Of a stretch of DNA of 64,000 nucleotides, positions 17,974 to 26,568 are shown piece by piece. The number at the start of each line of letters is the position of its first letter. Position 1 is the stretch's first letter. The translations under genes were made by a program, and so were the position numbers. Source of the stretch: Microbacterium sp. Leaf159 (lineage in GTDB: Bacteria; Actinomycetota; Actinomycetes; Actinomycetales; Microbacteriaceae); NCBI RefSeq assembly GCF_001423615.1, contig NZ_LMOU01000002.1, positions 191,573-255,572 of the forward strand, in the 5' to 3' direction. Under the pieces are notes generated by a model. That model was not told the origin of the DNA. It saw only the letters and a program-made list of their open reading frames with translations, and searched no databases.

Positions 17974-18956
17974 CGGATGCCACCCCCTCCCCCGACGGCC
18001 CCGTCGTGATCGGCGGATCCACCGGGTTCATGGGCCAGTACCTCATCCCTCGCCTACGCGCGGCAGGGCGCGAGGTGATCACGATCTCGCGATCGGGCGC
18101 TGACATCGCGTGGGGCGACCAGCATGCGATCGACCGCGCCGTGGACGGCTCTTCACTCGTGATCGGCCTCGCCGGCAAGAGCGTGAACTGCCGGTACACG
18201 CCCGACAATCGCGCGGCCATCTTCCGCTCGCGACTCGACACCACGTCGTCGCTGAGCTCCGCGATCGCGAAGGCGCACACCCCGCCGCCCCTGTGGGTGA
18301 ACTCGTCGACCGCGACGATCTACCGCCATGCAGAGGACCGTCCGATGACCGAGTCGTCGGGCGACCTCGGCACCGGTTTCTCCGTCGAGGTGGCGAAGGC
18401 CTGGGAACGCGCGCTGTTCGCCGACGACCTGCCTCGAACCCGACGGGTCGCACTGCGCAGCGCCATCGTGCTCGGACACGGAGGCGTGCTCGGCCCCCTG
18501 AAGAACCTGGCCCGCCTCGGCCTCGGCGGCGCCCAGCACGACGGCCCGTGGCCTGTGAGTCGTGCGCGTCGGGCCGCCGGCACGGGGCACCTCCCCGGAG
18601 CACGGCGGGGAGCGCAGCGGTTCAGCTGGGTGCACGTCGAGGACGTGGCTCGAATCATCGACTTCCTCGAGGCGACCCCGTCCCTCGAGGGGCCGGTCAA
18701 TGCCGCCTCTCCGAACCCGTCCGACAACGCGGAGTTCATGGCCACCGTGCGCCGAGTGCTCGGCGTCGGCTTCGGACCGCCGATGCCCCGCTGGATGCTC
18801 GAACTCGGCGCCATCGGCATCCGCACCGAGACCGAGCTGATTCTGAAGAGCCGGTGGGTGATCCCCGAGAAGCTCACACTCGCCGGCTTCGAGTTCGCCT
18901 ACCCGAAGCTCGAGGATGCCATCCGGGAGTCCTTCGACGTCGCGGCGGCCGCCTAG
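17970..18956 (+). CDS. TIGR01777-type NAD(P)-dependent epimerase (SDR39U1-like)
   Basis: The GTG at 17970 overlaps the DUF4166 stop and gives 328 residues. The Rossmann motif is GGSTGFMGQYLIPRL. Family marks are GLAGKSVNCRYTPDNR, VNSSTATIYRH, RFSWVHVEDVARIIDFL and the C-terminal DUF1731-like tail (GFGPPMPRWMLELGAIGIRTETELILKS, read in two halves). This is an extended SDR of unknown substrate. A stretch of about 15 extra residues (HDGPWPVSRARRAAG) sits where relatives have a short GGxxGxG loop. It converges with the next gene, overlapping it by 4 bases. Confidence 0.85.
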   Translation: MTDATPSPDGPVVIGGSTGFMGQYLIPRLRAAGREVITISRSGADIAWGDQHAIDRAVDGSSLVIGLAGKSVNCRYTPDNRAAIFRSRLDTTSSLSSAIAKAHTPPPLWVNSSTATIYRHAEDRPMTESSGDLGTGFSVEVAKAWERALFADDLPRTRRVALRSAIVLGHGGVLGPLKNLARLGLGGAQHDGPWPVSRARRAAGTGHLPGARRGAQRFSWVHVEDVARIIDFLEATPSLEGPVNAASPNPSDNAEFMATVRRVLGVGFGPPMPRWMLELGAIGIRTETELILKSRWVIPEKLTLAGFEFAYPKLEDAIRESFDVAAAA

Positions 18957-19351
18957 CCCGCAGCAGGCTCCGACCCCGCGGGCGACTCTCCGCCCTCGCG
19001 ACGGCGCTTCTCGATCTCCTGCCGCAGACGCCATTCCTCGATCTCGCGGTCGAGGTCGGCGATCTGCTGCTCGGTGCTCCGAGTGTCGACCGGCGCCGCA
19101 GCGGGCCGCGGGTCAGGCTGACGCCTCGCGGGTCGGGCGGCAGGACGCATGCGCGGGATGCGCAGGCCCGCCTCGGAGTACTCCCGGCCGATCGCGAACC
19201 ACAGCAGGCTGCCGATCAGCGGCAGCAGGATGACGATGATGATCCACACCATCTTCGGCAGGAACCTCACCTGCGCGTCGTCGCGCTTGATGATGTCCAC
19301 GAGCGCGCCGACCATCAGCGCGATGACGAGGATCGAGAACAGGAACGGCAT
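18953..19351 (-). CDS. PLDc_N-domain membrane protein with coiled tail
   Basis: A 132-residue protein with two transmembrane helices: MPFLFSILVIALMVGALVDI and, after a short charged loop, MVWIIIVILLPLIGSLLWFA. The pattern matches the PLDc_N (phospholipase D-nuclease N-terminal) family seen at the start of cardiolipin synthases, but here without a catalytic domain. A Pro/Arg/Ala-rich linker and a charged helix (QQIADLDREIEEWRLRQEIE) follow. Small PLDc_N proteins like this are common in actinobacteria; function unknown. Confidence 0.75.
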   Translation of the reverse strand: MPFLFSILVIALMVGALVDIIKRDDAQVRFLPKMVWIIIVILLPLIGSLLWFAIGREYSEAGLRIPRMRPAARPARRQPDPRPAAAPVDTRSTEQQIADLDREIEEWRLRQEIEKRRREGGESPAGSEPAAG

Positions 19352-19389
19352 GAGTTCAGGGTAGACGACGAGCGCTCATCGCGCCCGGA

Positions 19390-20319
19390 CTACGGGAGCA
19401 GGTGCCCTGCCGCCCGGAACAGCTCGTACCACTCGGCCCGCGTGAGTTCGATCTCGGCTCCCGCCGCGGCATCCCGCACCCGCTCGGGCGTCGTCGTTCC
19501 GAGCACGACCTGCATCTTGGCGGGGTGCCGCGTGATCCAGGCCGTCGCGATCGCGATCGGCGTGACCCCGTACGACGCGGCGAGACGGTCGAGCACCGCG
19601 TTGAGCTCGGCATACTCGGGGTTGCCGAGGAAGACGCCGGTGAAGAATCCGCCCTGGAACGGCGACCAGGCCTGGATCGTGATGCCGTTGATGCGGCAGT
19701 ACTCGACGATGCCGCCGCCGTCGCGGACGATGCTCTGATCCTCACCCACCATGTTCGCGGCGACGGGCTGGGCGATGATCGGCGCGTGGGTGATCGACAG
19801 CTGCAGCTGATTGGCGATCAGCGGCTGCGTCACGGCCGTGCGGAGCAGATCGATCTGGCGAGGGGTGTGGTTCGAGACGCCGAACGCGCGCACCTTGCCC
19901 GCGGCTTCGAGCTCGTCGAAGGCCCTCGCGACCTCCTCCGGCTCGACGAGGGCATCAGGACGGTGCAGCAGCAGGACGTCGATGTGATCGGTGCGCAGCG
20001 CCTTCAGGGAGCCCTCGACCTGGCGGACGATGTGCTCGTACGAGAAATCGAACGAGCCCTCCGCGGGGTTGATGCCGCACTTGGTCTGCAGCACGATCTC
20101 GTCGCGCTCGGCCGCACTCAGCTCGAGCGCGTCGGCGAAGCGCGCCTCGCAGAAGTGCATGCTCCCGCCGTAGATGTCGGCGTGGTCGAAGAAGTCGATG
20201 CCCGCGGTGCGGGCTGTGTCGTAGAGCTCGCGGATCTGCGCGGCATCCTTGTCGTCGATGCGCATCATTCCGGCGACGACGGCGGGGGCGGTGGCGGATC
20301 CGAACGGGACGGTCTTCAT
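19390..20319 (-). CDS. Aldo/keto reductase
   Basis: A 309-residue NADPH-dependent reductase with the AKR tetrad in view: FFDHADIYGG (Asp and Tyr), a Lys in EIVLQTKCGI, and the His in DVLLLHRPDAL. GVSNHTPRQIDLL and the C-terminal QVVLGTTTPERVRDA stretch bind cofactor. The sequence resembles the YdhF-like subgroup of E. coli. It reduces aldehydes or ketones of unknown identity in the cytoplasm. It is monocistronic or followed distantly by the PLDc_N gene. Confidence 0.85.
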   Translation of the reverse strand: MKTVPFGSATAPAVVAGMMRIDDKDAAQIRELYDTARTAGIDFFDHADIYGGSMHFCEARFADALELSAAERDEIVLQTKCGINPAEGSFDFSYEHIVRQVEGSLKALRTDHIDVLLLHRPDALVEPEEVARAFDELEAAGKVRAFGVSNHTPRQIDLLRTAVTQPLIANQLQLSITHAPIIAQPVAANMVGEDQSIVRDGGGIVEYCRINGITIQAWSPFQGGFFTGVFLGNPEYAELNAVLDRLAASYGVTPIAIATAWITRHPAKMQVVLGTTTPERVRDAAAGAEIELTRAEWYELFRAAGHLLP

Positions 20320-20369
20320 ACCCCCACGCTAGTGCGACCGCCCTCGAGGTGCGAGGTGCGCGCGGCCGG

Positions 20370-20594
20370 TCACCGATCCGCAGAGCGAGGCACGAGCCGC
20401 GCGACGTCGATCGACAGGGCACCCGCGATCTCGGCCAGGTCCGTGACCGTGAAGTCGAGCTGCATCGCCAGCTGCTTCTGCAGCACGTGCGGGGCGATCC
20501 CCGTCTGTTCGGCGAGCCACGAGACGGTTCGGCCCGCACCCACGAGTTCGGATCTCACCGTCAGTGCCACCGCTCGTCGCAGATCTGTCGTCAC
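20370..20594 (-). CDS. Small helix-turn-helix (XRE-like) protein
   Basis: The GTG at 20594 (VTTDLRRAVALTVRSELVGA) gives 74 residues, most of which form a Cro/CI-type helix-turn-helix (SWLAEQTGIAPHVLQKQL, FTVTDLAEIAGALSIDVARL). A start at 20645 would add a leader that crosses the palindrome and is less likely. It is divergent from a second XRE gene; the palindrome at 20609-20627 lies between them and could serve both. Confidence 0.65.
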   Translation of the reverse strand: MTTDLRRAVALTVRSELVGAGRTVSWLAEQTGIAPHVLQKQLAMQLDFTVTDLAEIAGALSIDVARLVPRSADR

Positions 20595-20608
20595 CCGTAG
20601 ACAGTATC

Positions 20609-20627
20609 GCCACACATGATGTGCGGC
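20609..20627. promoter_or_regulatory. 19-base palindrome between two divergent XRE genes
   Basis: GCCACACAT-G-ATGTGCGGC is an inverted repeat with 9-base arms and one mismatched pair, centred on 20618. It lies 15 bases upstream of the minus-strand GTG and about 60-80 bases upstream of the plus-strand gene. Cro/CI-type repressors bind such sites, so autoregulation is inferred. Confidence 0.55.
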
Positions 20628-20688
20628 AAGGTGCTCACGCTCCAATATGACGGCATCCTGGCTTCATCCCGGTGCTATCGTGACTCAC

Positions 20689-21066
20689 GTGAAGACACCT
20701 GGCGAGCAGTTCAACGCGGCCGTCGGGCGCCAGCTCCGCGGCGAGATCGGCGCCGCAGGCAGCAGCATCGCGGCGATGGCGCGCGAGATCGGCGTCGCGC
20801 GCAGCGCCCTCGACAACTACGTCACCGGCAAACGCGCCATCCCGATCCCGGTCCTCTACGCCGTCAGCGCGTCGCTCGATCTCGAGCCGCACCTCGTTCT
20901 CGGCCGCGCCGAGGAACGACTGCGCGCCGAGGGCGGTCTGCACACCGCGACGGTCACTCCTCTGCGCCCCCGCACCGATGTCCGCGGCCGACGCGAAGAT
21001 GAAGCCGAGGTGGCGTTCGAGTCGCCCCTCGCGCACGACGACGACACCGACGATCTCTACGACTGA
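20689..21066 (+). CDS. XRE-family regulator paired with an ImmA/IrrE protease
   Basis: A GTG at 20689 (VKTPGEQFNAAVGRQLRGEI) gives 125 residues. GTG 20680 or ATG 20647 are possible, and no strong ribosome site decides between them. The helix-turn-helix is SSIAAMAREIGVARSALDNY followed by VTGKRAIPIPVLYAVSASL. The C-terminal third is charged and ends in an acidic DDDTDDLYD tail. The next gene, 23 bases later, encodes an ImmA/IrrE-type protease. Regulator-protease pairs of this kind are known from ImmR/ImmA (ICEBs1) and IrrE/DdrO, where the protease cleaves the repressor. Confidence 0.75.
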   Translation: MKTPGEQFNAAVGRQLRGEIGAAGSSIAAMAREIGVARSALDNYVTGKRAIPIPVLYAVSASLDLEPHLVLGRAEERLRAEGGLHTATVTPLRPRTDVRGRREDEAEVAFESPLAHDDDTDDLYD

Positions 21067-21089
21067 CGCCCACGCGACGAGGAGGCCCC

Positions 21090-21530
21090 ATGGAGCGCCT
21101 CCTCCGCCTGCTCGAAGACAACGGTCTGCACCTCGTCGAGCGCTCCGGACGCACGTTCGGCGGCTACGAGCCTCGCACCGCCACGATCCGAGTGGCTCCC
21201 GGACTGAGCGCGCGGACGACCTGCAGCGTGCTGGCGCATGAGATCGCGCACGCGATGCTCGGACATACCCCGACGGCGGATGCCGCCGCACGCGAACGCC
21301 AGGAGCGCCGCGCCGACGAATGGGCCGCGCGGCTGCTGATCACCCCCGCAGCCTATGCCGCGGCAGAGCAGGCCAGAGGGCCGCACCCCGCGAGCCTCGC
21401 CTTCGACCTGGGCGTGACGATCGAGATCGTGCTCGCCTATCAGCGGCTGCTCCGACGGGTGGGAGAGACCACCTACGTCGGGGCGAGGATGGGCGCAGGC
21501 CAGTGGGAGCATCGTCTGCCGAGCCCCTGA
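21090..21530 (+). CDS. ImmA/IrrE-family metallopeptidase
   Basis: A 146-residue protein with a clear zinc metallopeptidase motif HEIAHAMLGH (about residues 51-60) and a downstream Glu in ERRADEWAARLL, the classic ImmA/IrrE (DUF955) arrangement. No extra sensor domain is present, so it is a minimal form. The GAGGAGGCCCC upstream supports the ATG at 21090. It probably cleaves the regulator encoded immediately upstream. No integrase or phage genes are nearby, so a stand-alone stress switch is more likely than a mobile element (inference). Confidence 0.82.
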   Translation: MERLLRLLEDNGLHLVERSGRTFGGYEPRTATIRVAPGLSARTTCSVLAHEIAHAMLGHTPTADAAARERQERRADEWAARLLITPAAYAAAEQARGPHPASLAFDLGVTIEIVLAYQRLLRRVGETTYVGARMGAGQWEHRLPSP

Positions 21531-21565
21531 CACTCCCCCGGTCTCGCCGCTGGTTGAATGGCAGC

Positions 21566-22168
21566 ATGACGTTCCGCACCGCTCCGGCCCCGATCACCCT
21601 CACCGGACGCCTCGTCGAGCTCCGCCCGCTCGAGGTCTCCCACCACGACGGGCTCCTCGACGCCCTTCTCGAAGGCGACCTGTGGAGGAACGCCTGGTAC
21701 ACGTCCGTCCCCTCGCCCGAGGGACTCGCCGCCGAGATCGATCGCCGGATCGGCCTCGTCGACAGCGGAGGGATGATCCCCTTCACCGCGTTCGACTCGT
21801 CCGGCCGCATCCTCGGCCTGACCTCGTACTACGACATCGACGAGGACTCTCCGCGGCTGCACATCGGGTACACCTGGAATCGCCCCTCCGCGCACGGCAC
21901 CGGGACGAATGCGGAGTCGAAGCTGCTGCTGCTCCGCCACGCGTTCGAGGACCTCGGGGTGTTCCGAGTGGGGCTGACCACGCAGTGGGTGAACTTCCAG
22001 TCGCGCGCCGCGATCGAACGACTGGGCGCGAAGCAGGACGGCGTCATGCGCGCGATGAGCCGCTACCGCAACGGCGCGCTGCGCGACAGCGTCGAGTTCT
22101 CGATCATCGAGCCCGAATGGCCCGCGGTGAAGGCGAATCTCGAGATGAGACTCGCCAAACGGGTCTGA
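21566..22168 (+). CDS. GNAT-family N-acetyltransferase (RimJ/RimL-like)
   Basis: The ATG at 21566 gives 200 residues (MTFRTAPAPITLTGRLVELR). The acetyl-CoA-binding region is seen as LHIGYTWNRPSAHGTGTNAESKL, with the typical RVGLTTQWVNFQSRAAIERLGAKQDG motif of RimJ/RimL-type enzymes. Length is normal. Acceptor substrate unknown; it may acetylate protein N-termini or small amines. It stands alone between the protease gene and a convergent small membrane protein gene. Confidence 0.85.
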   Translation: MTFRTAPAPITLTGRLVELRPLEVSHHDGLLDALLEGDLWRNAWYTSVPSPEGLAAEIDRRIGLVDSGGMIPFTAFDSSGRILGLTSYYDIDEDSPRLHIGYTWNRPSAHGTGTNAESKLLLLRHAFEDLGVFRVGLTTQWVNFQSRAAIERLGAKQDGVMRAMSRYRNGALRDSVEFSIIEPEWPAVKANLEMRLAKRV

Positions 22169-22190
22169 ATGCCCTGGCGGGCGATGCCGA

Positions 22191-22394
22191 CTACTCGGTG
22201 GGGTTGCCCGACCAGTTGTCCTTGCGGCGGGTGGCCGATCCGCGCTGACGCATCATGAAAGCCAGCGACAGGCTGGTGATGAGGAGCCCTGCGACGAAGA
22301 CGATCGCCTGGAAGTCCTCCAGCGACTGAGCGAACCCCATGAGCCAGATGCCTCCGAGGAAGAGGATCATGAAGAAGATGAAGCTGAGGATCAC
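22191..22394 (-). CDS. Small two-helix membrane protein
   Basis: The GTG at 22394 follows CAGGAGACACC and gives 67 residues. An ATG at 22421 would add nine residues without a ribosome site. Two hydrophobic helices are visible: ILSFIFFMILFLGGIWLMGF and AIVFVAGLLITSLSLAFMM, with a charged cytoplasmic C-terminus (RQRGSATRRKDNW). No family recognised. Confidence 0.6.
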   Translation of the reverse strand: MILSFIFFMILFLGGIWLMGFAQSLEDFQAIVFVAGLLITSLSLAFMMRQRGSATRRKDNWSGNPTE

Positions 22395-22499
22395 GGTGTC
22401 TCCTGTCGTAACGGCCGTCATCCAGGATACCGTCTAGCGCAGTCGCCCCGGTGACGGAACCCCCTGGGGTATCCGCGTCGATGGTGGTTTCGTGCAGAC

Positions 22500-23111
22500 A
22501 TGACCGCACAGCTGACCGCCCTTGCCATCTCCTGCACCCTGAAGCCCTCCCCCTCGGACTCGAGCACCGACCTGCTCGGGTCGCAGATCCTCGCAGCCCT
22601 CGGCGAGCACGGAATCTCGGGAGAGACCGTACGAGCCGTCGATCACGTGATCAGCCCCGGCGTCGAGGCCGACATGGGCGGCGACGACCAGTGGCCGACG
22701 CTGCGCGAGAAGGTGCATGCCGCCGACATCCTCGTGTTCCTCACCCCGACCTGGATGGGGCAGCACTCGAGCGTCGCTCAGCGCGTGCTCGAACGGCTCG
22801 ACGCCGAGCTGAGCGAGACCGATGACGCGGGCAGGCCGATCCTGTTCGACAAGGTCGCGATCGCCGGGATCGTCGGCAACGAGGACGGCGCGCACCACAT
22901 CGCCGCGATCCTGTTCCAGTCGCTGAACGACATCGGCTACTCGGTGCCCGCGCAGGGGTCGGTGTACTGGAACGGCGAGGCGATGCAGACCGTGGACTAC
23001 AAGGATCTCGACGAGACACCCGAGAAGGTCGCACAGGCCACGGCCACGGCCGCCCGCAACGCGGCGCAGCTCGCCCGTCTGCTCAAGGCCGAGGGGTATC
23101 CGGCCGAGTAG
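22500..23111 (+). CDS. NADPH-dependent FMN reductase / flavodoxin-like protein
   Basis: A 203-residue flavodoxin-fold protein: N-terminal LTALAISCTLKPSPSDSSTD matches the phosphate-binding loop, ILVFLTPTWMGQHSS the second FMN loop, and IVGNEDGAHHIAAILFQSLNDIG the C-terminal half of the NAD(P)H:FMN oxidoreductase family. It likely reduces FMN or a quinone with NAD(P)H. It is monocistronic and convergent with the following gene, with a 1-base gap. Confidence 0.83.
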   Translation: MTAQLTALAISCTLKPSPSDSSTDLLGSQILAALGEHGISGETVRAVDHVISPGVEADMGGDDQWPTLREKVHAADILVFLTPTWMGQHSSVAQRVLERLDAELSETDDAGRPILFDKVAIAGIVGNEDGAHHIAAILFQSLNDIGYSVPAQGSVYWNGEAMQTVDYKDLDETPEKVAQATATAARNAAQLARLLKAEGYPAE

Positions 23112-23112
23112 G

Positions 23113-23445
23113 TCAGGCGCGCGGCTTGTCTCCGTCTGCAGCGGTCGGTTCGACGTAGTCGTCGATCACGAGCTCACCGGTCGCGTTGAGGGAGCGCATC
23201 ATGTCCTCGATGCGCTGCTTCTCGACGGGCAGCGACTCCGCCGACGTGAAGAGGAACTGCAGCGGGATCGCCGGGTGGATCCACACGGTCAGCCGACCGG
23301 TGTCGCCGCCCTCCCGCGGGTGCCAGGTCATCATGAAGCTCTCCTGGCGGCGCAGCTTCGTTCCCACGATGACCTTGAGGTGTGCGAGCGTCCCGTCGTC
23401 GATCAGTATCGGCTCCGATGTGCCGTCATACCGCAGTCTTCCCAT
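23113..23445 (-). CDS. DUF7882-like small protein of Microbacteriaceae
   Basis: The ATG at 23445 gives 110 residues (MGRLRYDGTSEPILIDDGTL). The motif order (LRYDG, LAHLKVIVGTKLRRQESFMM, VWIHPAIPLQFLF) is that of a small family widespread in Microbacteriaceae. Those proteins are often labelled ATP-dependent DNA ligase in databases, but nothing here resembles a ligase nucleotidyltransferase domain. Function unknown. An upstream start at 23484 lacks support. Confidence 0.65.
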   Translation of the reverse strand: MGRLRYDGTSEPILIDDGTLAHLKVIVGTKLRRQESFMMTWHPREGGDTGRLTVWIHPAIPLQFLFTSAESLPVEKQRIEDMMRSLNATGELVIDDYVEPTAADGDKPRA

Positions 23446-23494
23446 GAAGGAAACCGTACCTCGTGCGCGCGCTCCCGCGTGCACGCGCCTGCGA

Positions 23495-24520
23495 TCACAC
23501 GGCGCGGCGGAACGTCACGACCTCGTCACGACGAGAGCGCTCCACGGTGAGTCCCGCGAGCTCGAGGCGGCGGAACACGCGTCGGGGCAGCGGGGGGAGC
23601 TCTGCCATACGGCCTGCCGGAGGCTTCGCGAGGCCGACGATGAGCGAGAGGTCGACACCGGCACCTCGCACCTCCACCCGGGCGTAGTCGCTGCGCATCC
23701 GCCAGACGAGGGTCTGCAGTTCCGAGAACGGGATGCGATGACTCGACGAGCCGGCGCGGATCCGCAGCTCGTCGTCACCGAACGCGAGCGAGCACCGGAG
23801 CGTCCGGCGACGCAGGCCCGCCCTGAGCAGGAGGTACACCGGAAGCCCGACGACCACGCCCATCACGAGGATCACGACTCGGGGGCCCATATTCATCACC
23901 GCATCGTCGAATGCGATGAGCAGCGCGGTTCCCGCAAGGCCGACGACCAGGACGATTCCGATGATCCCGACGGTGAGCGAGCGCATCCGCAGGTCGAGGG
24001 CCGGGAACTCGACCCGTGATCCGTCGCCGCCGTCCTCCCGCTGCCATTCGGGTGGTGCGGGCGTCGGCCGCATCGCCCTCTCCCGACGACGGAACAGATC
24101 GGTGATCCGTGAGAGCAGCCCGAGCCATATCCATCCGGTGGCCGGAGCCGCCGCGATCTGCAGCACCACGATCACCGCTCGCGCGCCCTCGGGAAGGCCG
24201 TCGAGCAGGTCCTCGCCGCCGAACTCGATCATGAAGAGCATGAGCGCGGTCAGCACCACCGCCACGCCGAGTTCCAGCACGACGCCGTTGCGCACGGGGC
24301 GCATCTCCATCGTGGCGTTCACGAAGGAGAAGGCGAGGCTCCACCCCCCGATCAGCATCAGGAGGAACGAGAAGAAGCCCAGGTCATCGCCCGCAAGCGT
24401 CCAGACGATCGCGGCGGCCAGCAGGACGAGCCCGACGATCAGCGGATCCCGCACGAATCGGCGGGTGACGGACGCCCTGATCCGCCGGTCTGCGGTGGTC
24501 TCGGGGGCCGTGTCGGTCAT
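23495..24520 (-). CDS. Multi-spanning membrane protein of unknown function
   Basis: A 341-residue protein with about six to seven hydrophobic segments: [62 protein letters not shown], then a charged loop, [19 protein letters not shown] and [19 protein letters not shown] soluble domain of about 90 residues follows ([27 protein letters not shown]) resembling the PH-like tail of small actinobacterial membrane proteins. No family name can be assigned. It is divergent from pgi, with 72 bases between starts. Confidence 0.6.
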   Translation of the reverse strand: MTDTAPETTADRRIRASVTRRFVRDPLIVGLVLLAAAIVWTLAGDDLGFFSFLLMLIGGWSLAFSFVNATMEMRPVRNGVVLELGVAVVLTALMLFMIEFGGEDLLDGLPEGARAVIVVLQIAAAPATGWIWLGLLSRITDLFRRRERAMRPTPAPPEWQREDGGDGSRVEFPALDLRMRSLTVGIIGIVLVVGLAGTALLIAFDDAVMNMGPRVVILVMGVVVGLPVYLLLRAGLRRRTLRCSLAFGDDELRIRAGSSSHRIPFSELQTLVWRMRSDYARVEVRGAGVDLSLIVGLAKPPAGRMAELPPLPRRVFRRLELAGLTVERSRRDEVVTFRRAV

Positions 24521-24592
24521 CGCAGCAATCCTAGAGCGGCCCCGCGCGTCATCGCGGGCTCATCGGGTCGCCCACCGCAGTACCGTGGATCC

Positions 24593-26272
24593 ATGACCGC
24601 TCCTGTTGATCCGACACACACTCCCGCCTGGTCTGAGCTCGCCGCGCTGCGCGAGTCGATCGGCGCCGACCTGCGCGGGTGGTTCGCCGCCGACGCCGAC
24701 CGCGCAGAGCGATTCTCGTTCCCGCTCGCCGATCTCCATGTCGACCTGTCGAAGAACCTCGTCACCGACGACGTGCTCGCAGCACTGCTGCACCTCGCGG
24801 AGCAGACCGGCGTGGCCGAGCGCTACACGGCGATGGTCGAGGGCGCCCACCTCAACACGTCCGAGGACCGCGCCGTGCTGCACACGGCGCTCCGTCGCCC
24901 GGCAGGGGCCTCCCCCGCGCTGGTCGTCGACGGCCAGAACGTGGATGCCGACGTGCAGTCGGTGCTCGACGCACTGAGCGCGTTCGCGACGAGGGTCCGC
25001 GCGGGCGAGTGGCTCGGGATCACCGGCAAGAAGGTCACGCACGTCGTCAACATCGGGATCGGCGGCTCCGACCTCGGTCCTGTGATGGTCTACGAGGCGC
25101 TGAAGCCCTATGCGGACGCCGGCATCGAGGCACGGTTCGTGTCGAACATCGACCCCACCGACCTCGCCCAGAAGACCGCGGACCTCGACCCCGAGACCAC
25201 ACTCTTCATCGTCGCGTCGAAGACCTTCACCACTCTCGAGACGCTCACCAACGCCCGTCTGGCGCGCGACTGGCTGTGGGCTGGCCTCGCAGCATCCGGT
25301 GCCATCTCCGACGATGACGACGCCCGCACGGACGCCGTCGCGCACCACTTCGTGGCCGTGTCGACCGCGCTCGACAAGGTCGCCGCGTTCGGCATCGACC
25401 CCGCCAATGCGTTCGGGTTCTGGGACTGGGTGGGCGGTCGATATTCGGTCGACTCCGCGATCGGACTGTCGCTCGCGATCGCTCTCGGCCCCGACACCTT
25501 CCGCGACCTCCTGGCCGGGTTCCACGCCGTAGACGAGCATGTGCGCACCACGCCGCTCGAGCGCAACGTGCCCGTGCTGATGGGCCTGCTCAACGTCTGG
25601 TACGTGAACTTCCACGGTGCACAGTCGCACGCCGTGCTGCCCTACGCGCAGCAGCTGAGCCGGTTCCCCGCGTACCTGCAGCAGCTCACGATGGAGTCGA
25701 ACGGCAAGTCCGTCCGCTGGGACGGCACGCCCGTCACGACAGACACGGGCGAGGTCTTCTGGGGCGAGCCCGGCACCAACGGCCAGCACGCTTTCTACCA
25801 GCTCATCCACCAGGGCACCCGGCTCATCCCCGCTGACTTCATCGCCTTCGTGAACCCGGCGTATCCGCTCAGCGACGGCGGCCAGGACGTGCACGAGCTC
25901 TTCCTCGCGAACTTCCTCGCCCAGACGAAGGCGCTCGCGTTCGGCAAGACCGCCGAGGAGGTCGAGGCCGAGGGCACCACGGGTGCTCTCGTCGCGGCCC
26001 GCACGTTCGCCGGCAACCGCCCGACGACCTCGATCTTCGCGCCCGCCCTGACGCCGCAGGTGCTCGGTCAGCTCATCGCCCTCTACGAGCACATCACGTT
26101 CACCCAGGGCACGATCTGGGGCATCAACTCGTTCGACCAGTGGGGTGTCGAGCTCGGCAAGCAGCTCGCGATGCAGATCGCCCCCGCGATCGGCGGCGAC
26201 GAGTCGGCCGTCGACGCGCAGGACGCCTCGACCAAGGCCCTCCTCGCGTACTACCGGGCGAACCGCAAGTAG
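24593..26272 (+). CDS. pgi: Glucose-6-phosphate isomerase
   Basis: A 559-residue cytoplasmic enzyme that interconverts glucose 6-phosphate and fructose 6-phosphate in glycolysis and gluconeogenesis. The two family signatures are present: a variant of the phosphoglucose isomerase motif 1 ([20 protein letters not shown], about residues 279-298) and motif 2 near [15 protein letters not shown]-like sequence ([14 protein letters not shown], about 513-526). Active-site Glu and His lie in [10 protein letters not shown] and [10 protein letters not shown]. Length is typical (about 550). It is single, followed directly by a terminator hairpin. Confidence 0.97.
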   Translation: MTAPVDPTHTPAWSELAALRESIGADLRGWFAADADRAERFSFPLADLHVDLSKNLVTDDVLAALLHLAEQTGVAERYTAMVEGAHLNTSEDRAVLHTALRRPAGASPALVVDGQNVDADVQSVLDALSAFATRVRAGEWLGITGKKVTHVVNIGIGGSDLGPVMVYEALKPYADAGIEARFVSNIDPTDLAQKTADLDPETTLFIVASKTFTTLETLTNARLARDWLWAGLAASGAISDDDDARTDAVAHHFVAVSTALDKVAAFGIDPANAFGFWDWVGGRYSVDSAIGLSLAIALGPDTFRDLLAGFHAVDEHVRTTPLERNVPVLMGLLNVWYVNFHGAQSHAVLPYAQQLSRFPAYLQQLTMESNGKSVRWDGTPVTTDTGEVFWGEPGTNGQHAFYQLIHQGTRLIPADFIAFVNPAYPLSDGGQDVHELFLANFLAQTKALAFGKTAEEVEAEGTTGALVAARTFAGNRPTTSIFAPALTPQVLGQLIALYEHITFTQGTIWGINSFDQWGVELGKQLAMQIAPAIGGDESAVDAQDASTKALLAYYRANRK

Positions 26273-26291
26273 GCGAGCCGCAGACAGAGAA

Positions 26292-26321
26292 AGCCCCTCC
26301 GTGCTTGCGCTCGGAGGGGCT
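26292..26321 (+). terminator. Terminator hairpin after pgi (repeat copy 1)
   Basis: AGCCCCTCCG (26292-26301) pairs perfectly with CGGAGGGGCT (26312-26321) around a 10-base loop, 19 bases after the pgi stop. There is only a short pyrimidine tail (CCTTCGTCT). Confidence 0.75.
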
Positions 26322-26400
26322 CCTTCGTCTGTGGACCTCAGGGGACTCCGCCATCCTCGCTTCGCTGCGGTGGCTCCCCGAATCACTCAGCCGTTCAGAC

Positions 26401-26441
26401 GAAGAAAGCCCCTCCGTGCTTGCGCTCGGAGGGGCTTCTTC
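26401..26441 (-). terminator. Terminator hairpin after tRNA-Ala (repeat copy 2)
   Basis: GAAGAAAGCCCCTCCG pairs with CGGAGGGGCTTCTTC with one bulged A, 5 bases beyond the tRNA 3' end. On the minus strand the stem is followed by GTCTGAACGG, so the T-run is weak. The stem itself is strong. Confidence 0.75.
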
Positions 26442-26446
26442 GTCTG

Positions 26447-26519
26447 TGGACCTAAGGGGATTCGAACCCCTGACCTCCTCGATGCGAACGAGGCGCGCTA
26501 CCAACTGCGCCATAGGCCC
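26447..26519 (-). tRNA. tRNA-Ala (anticodon CGC)
   Basis: Read on the minus strand, the 73-base gene starts GGGCCTATGGCGCAG. The anticodon stem-loop is CCTCG-TTCGCAT-CGAGG with anticodon CGC at the loop centre (reads GCG, Ala). The T-arm is AGGGG-TTCGAAT-CCCCT and the acceptor ends TAGGTCC plus discriminator A. There is one G-T wobble in the acceptor. CCA is not encoded. Confidence 0.95.
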
Positions 26520-26568
26520 TGACGTCTTCTACGCTATCACGCCGGAAGAGGTGCCCGTGCCGCGGAGA

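Larger units (their letters stand above)
26288..26463. repeat. Two copies of a 61-bp terminator plus tRNA 3'-end repeat
   Basis: Copy 1 is 26288-26348 and copy 2 is 26403-26463; they match at 58 of 61 bases and are offset by 115 bases. Each contains the same terminator stem (AGCCCCTCCG / CGGAGGGGCT) followed by TCTGTGGACCT, the 3' end of the tRNA-Ala gene and part of its T-arm. Only copy 2 continues into an intact tRNA. Copy 1 is therefore a remnant, either a local duplication or an old integration scar. Confidence 0.8.

Noticed and set aside
17970-18956. A disrupting insertion in the epimerase because of the HDGPWPVSRARRAAG stretch
   Set aside because: The frame is intact and the downstream family motifs continue normally, so it is a loop difference rather than a lesion.
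20370-21530. Remnant prophage or ICE based on the XRE/ImmA pair
   Set aside because: No integrase, relaxase, structural genes or att repeats are nearby, and GC and codon use match the neighbours.
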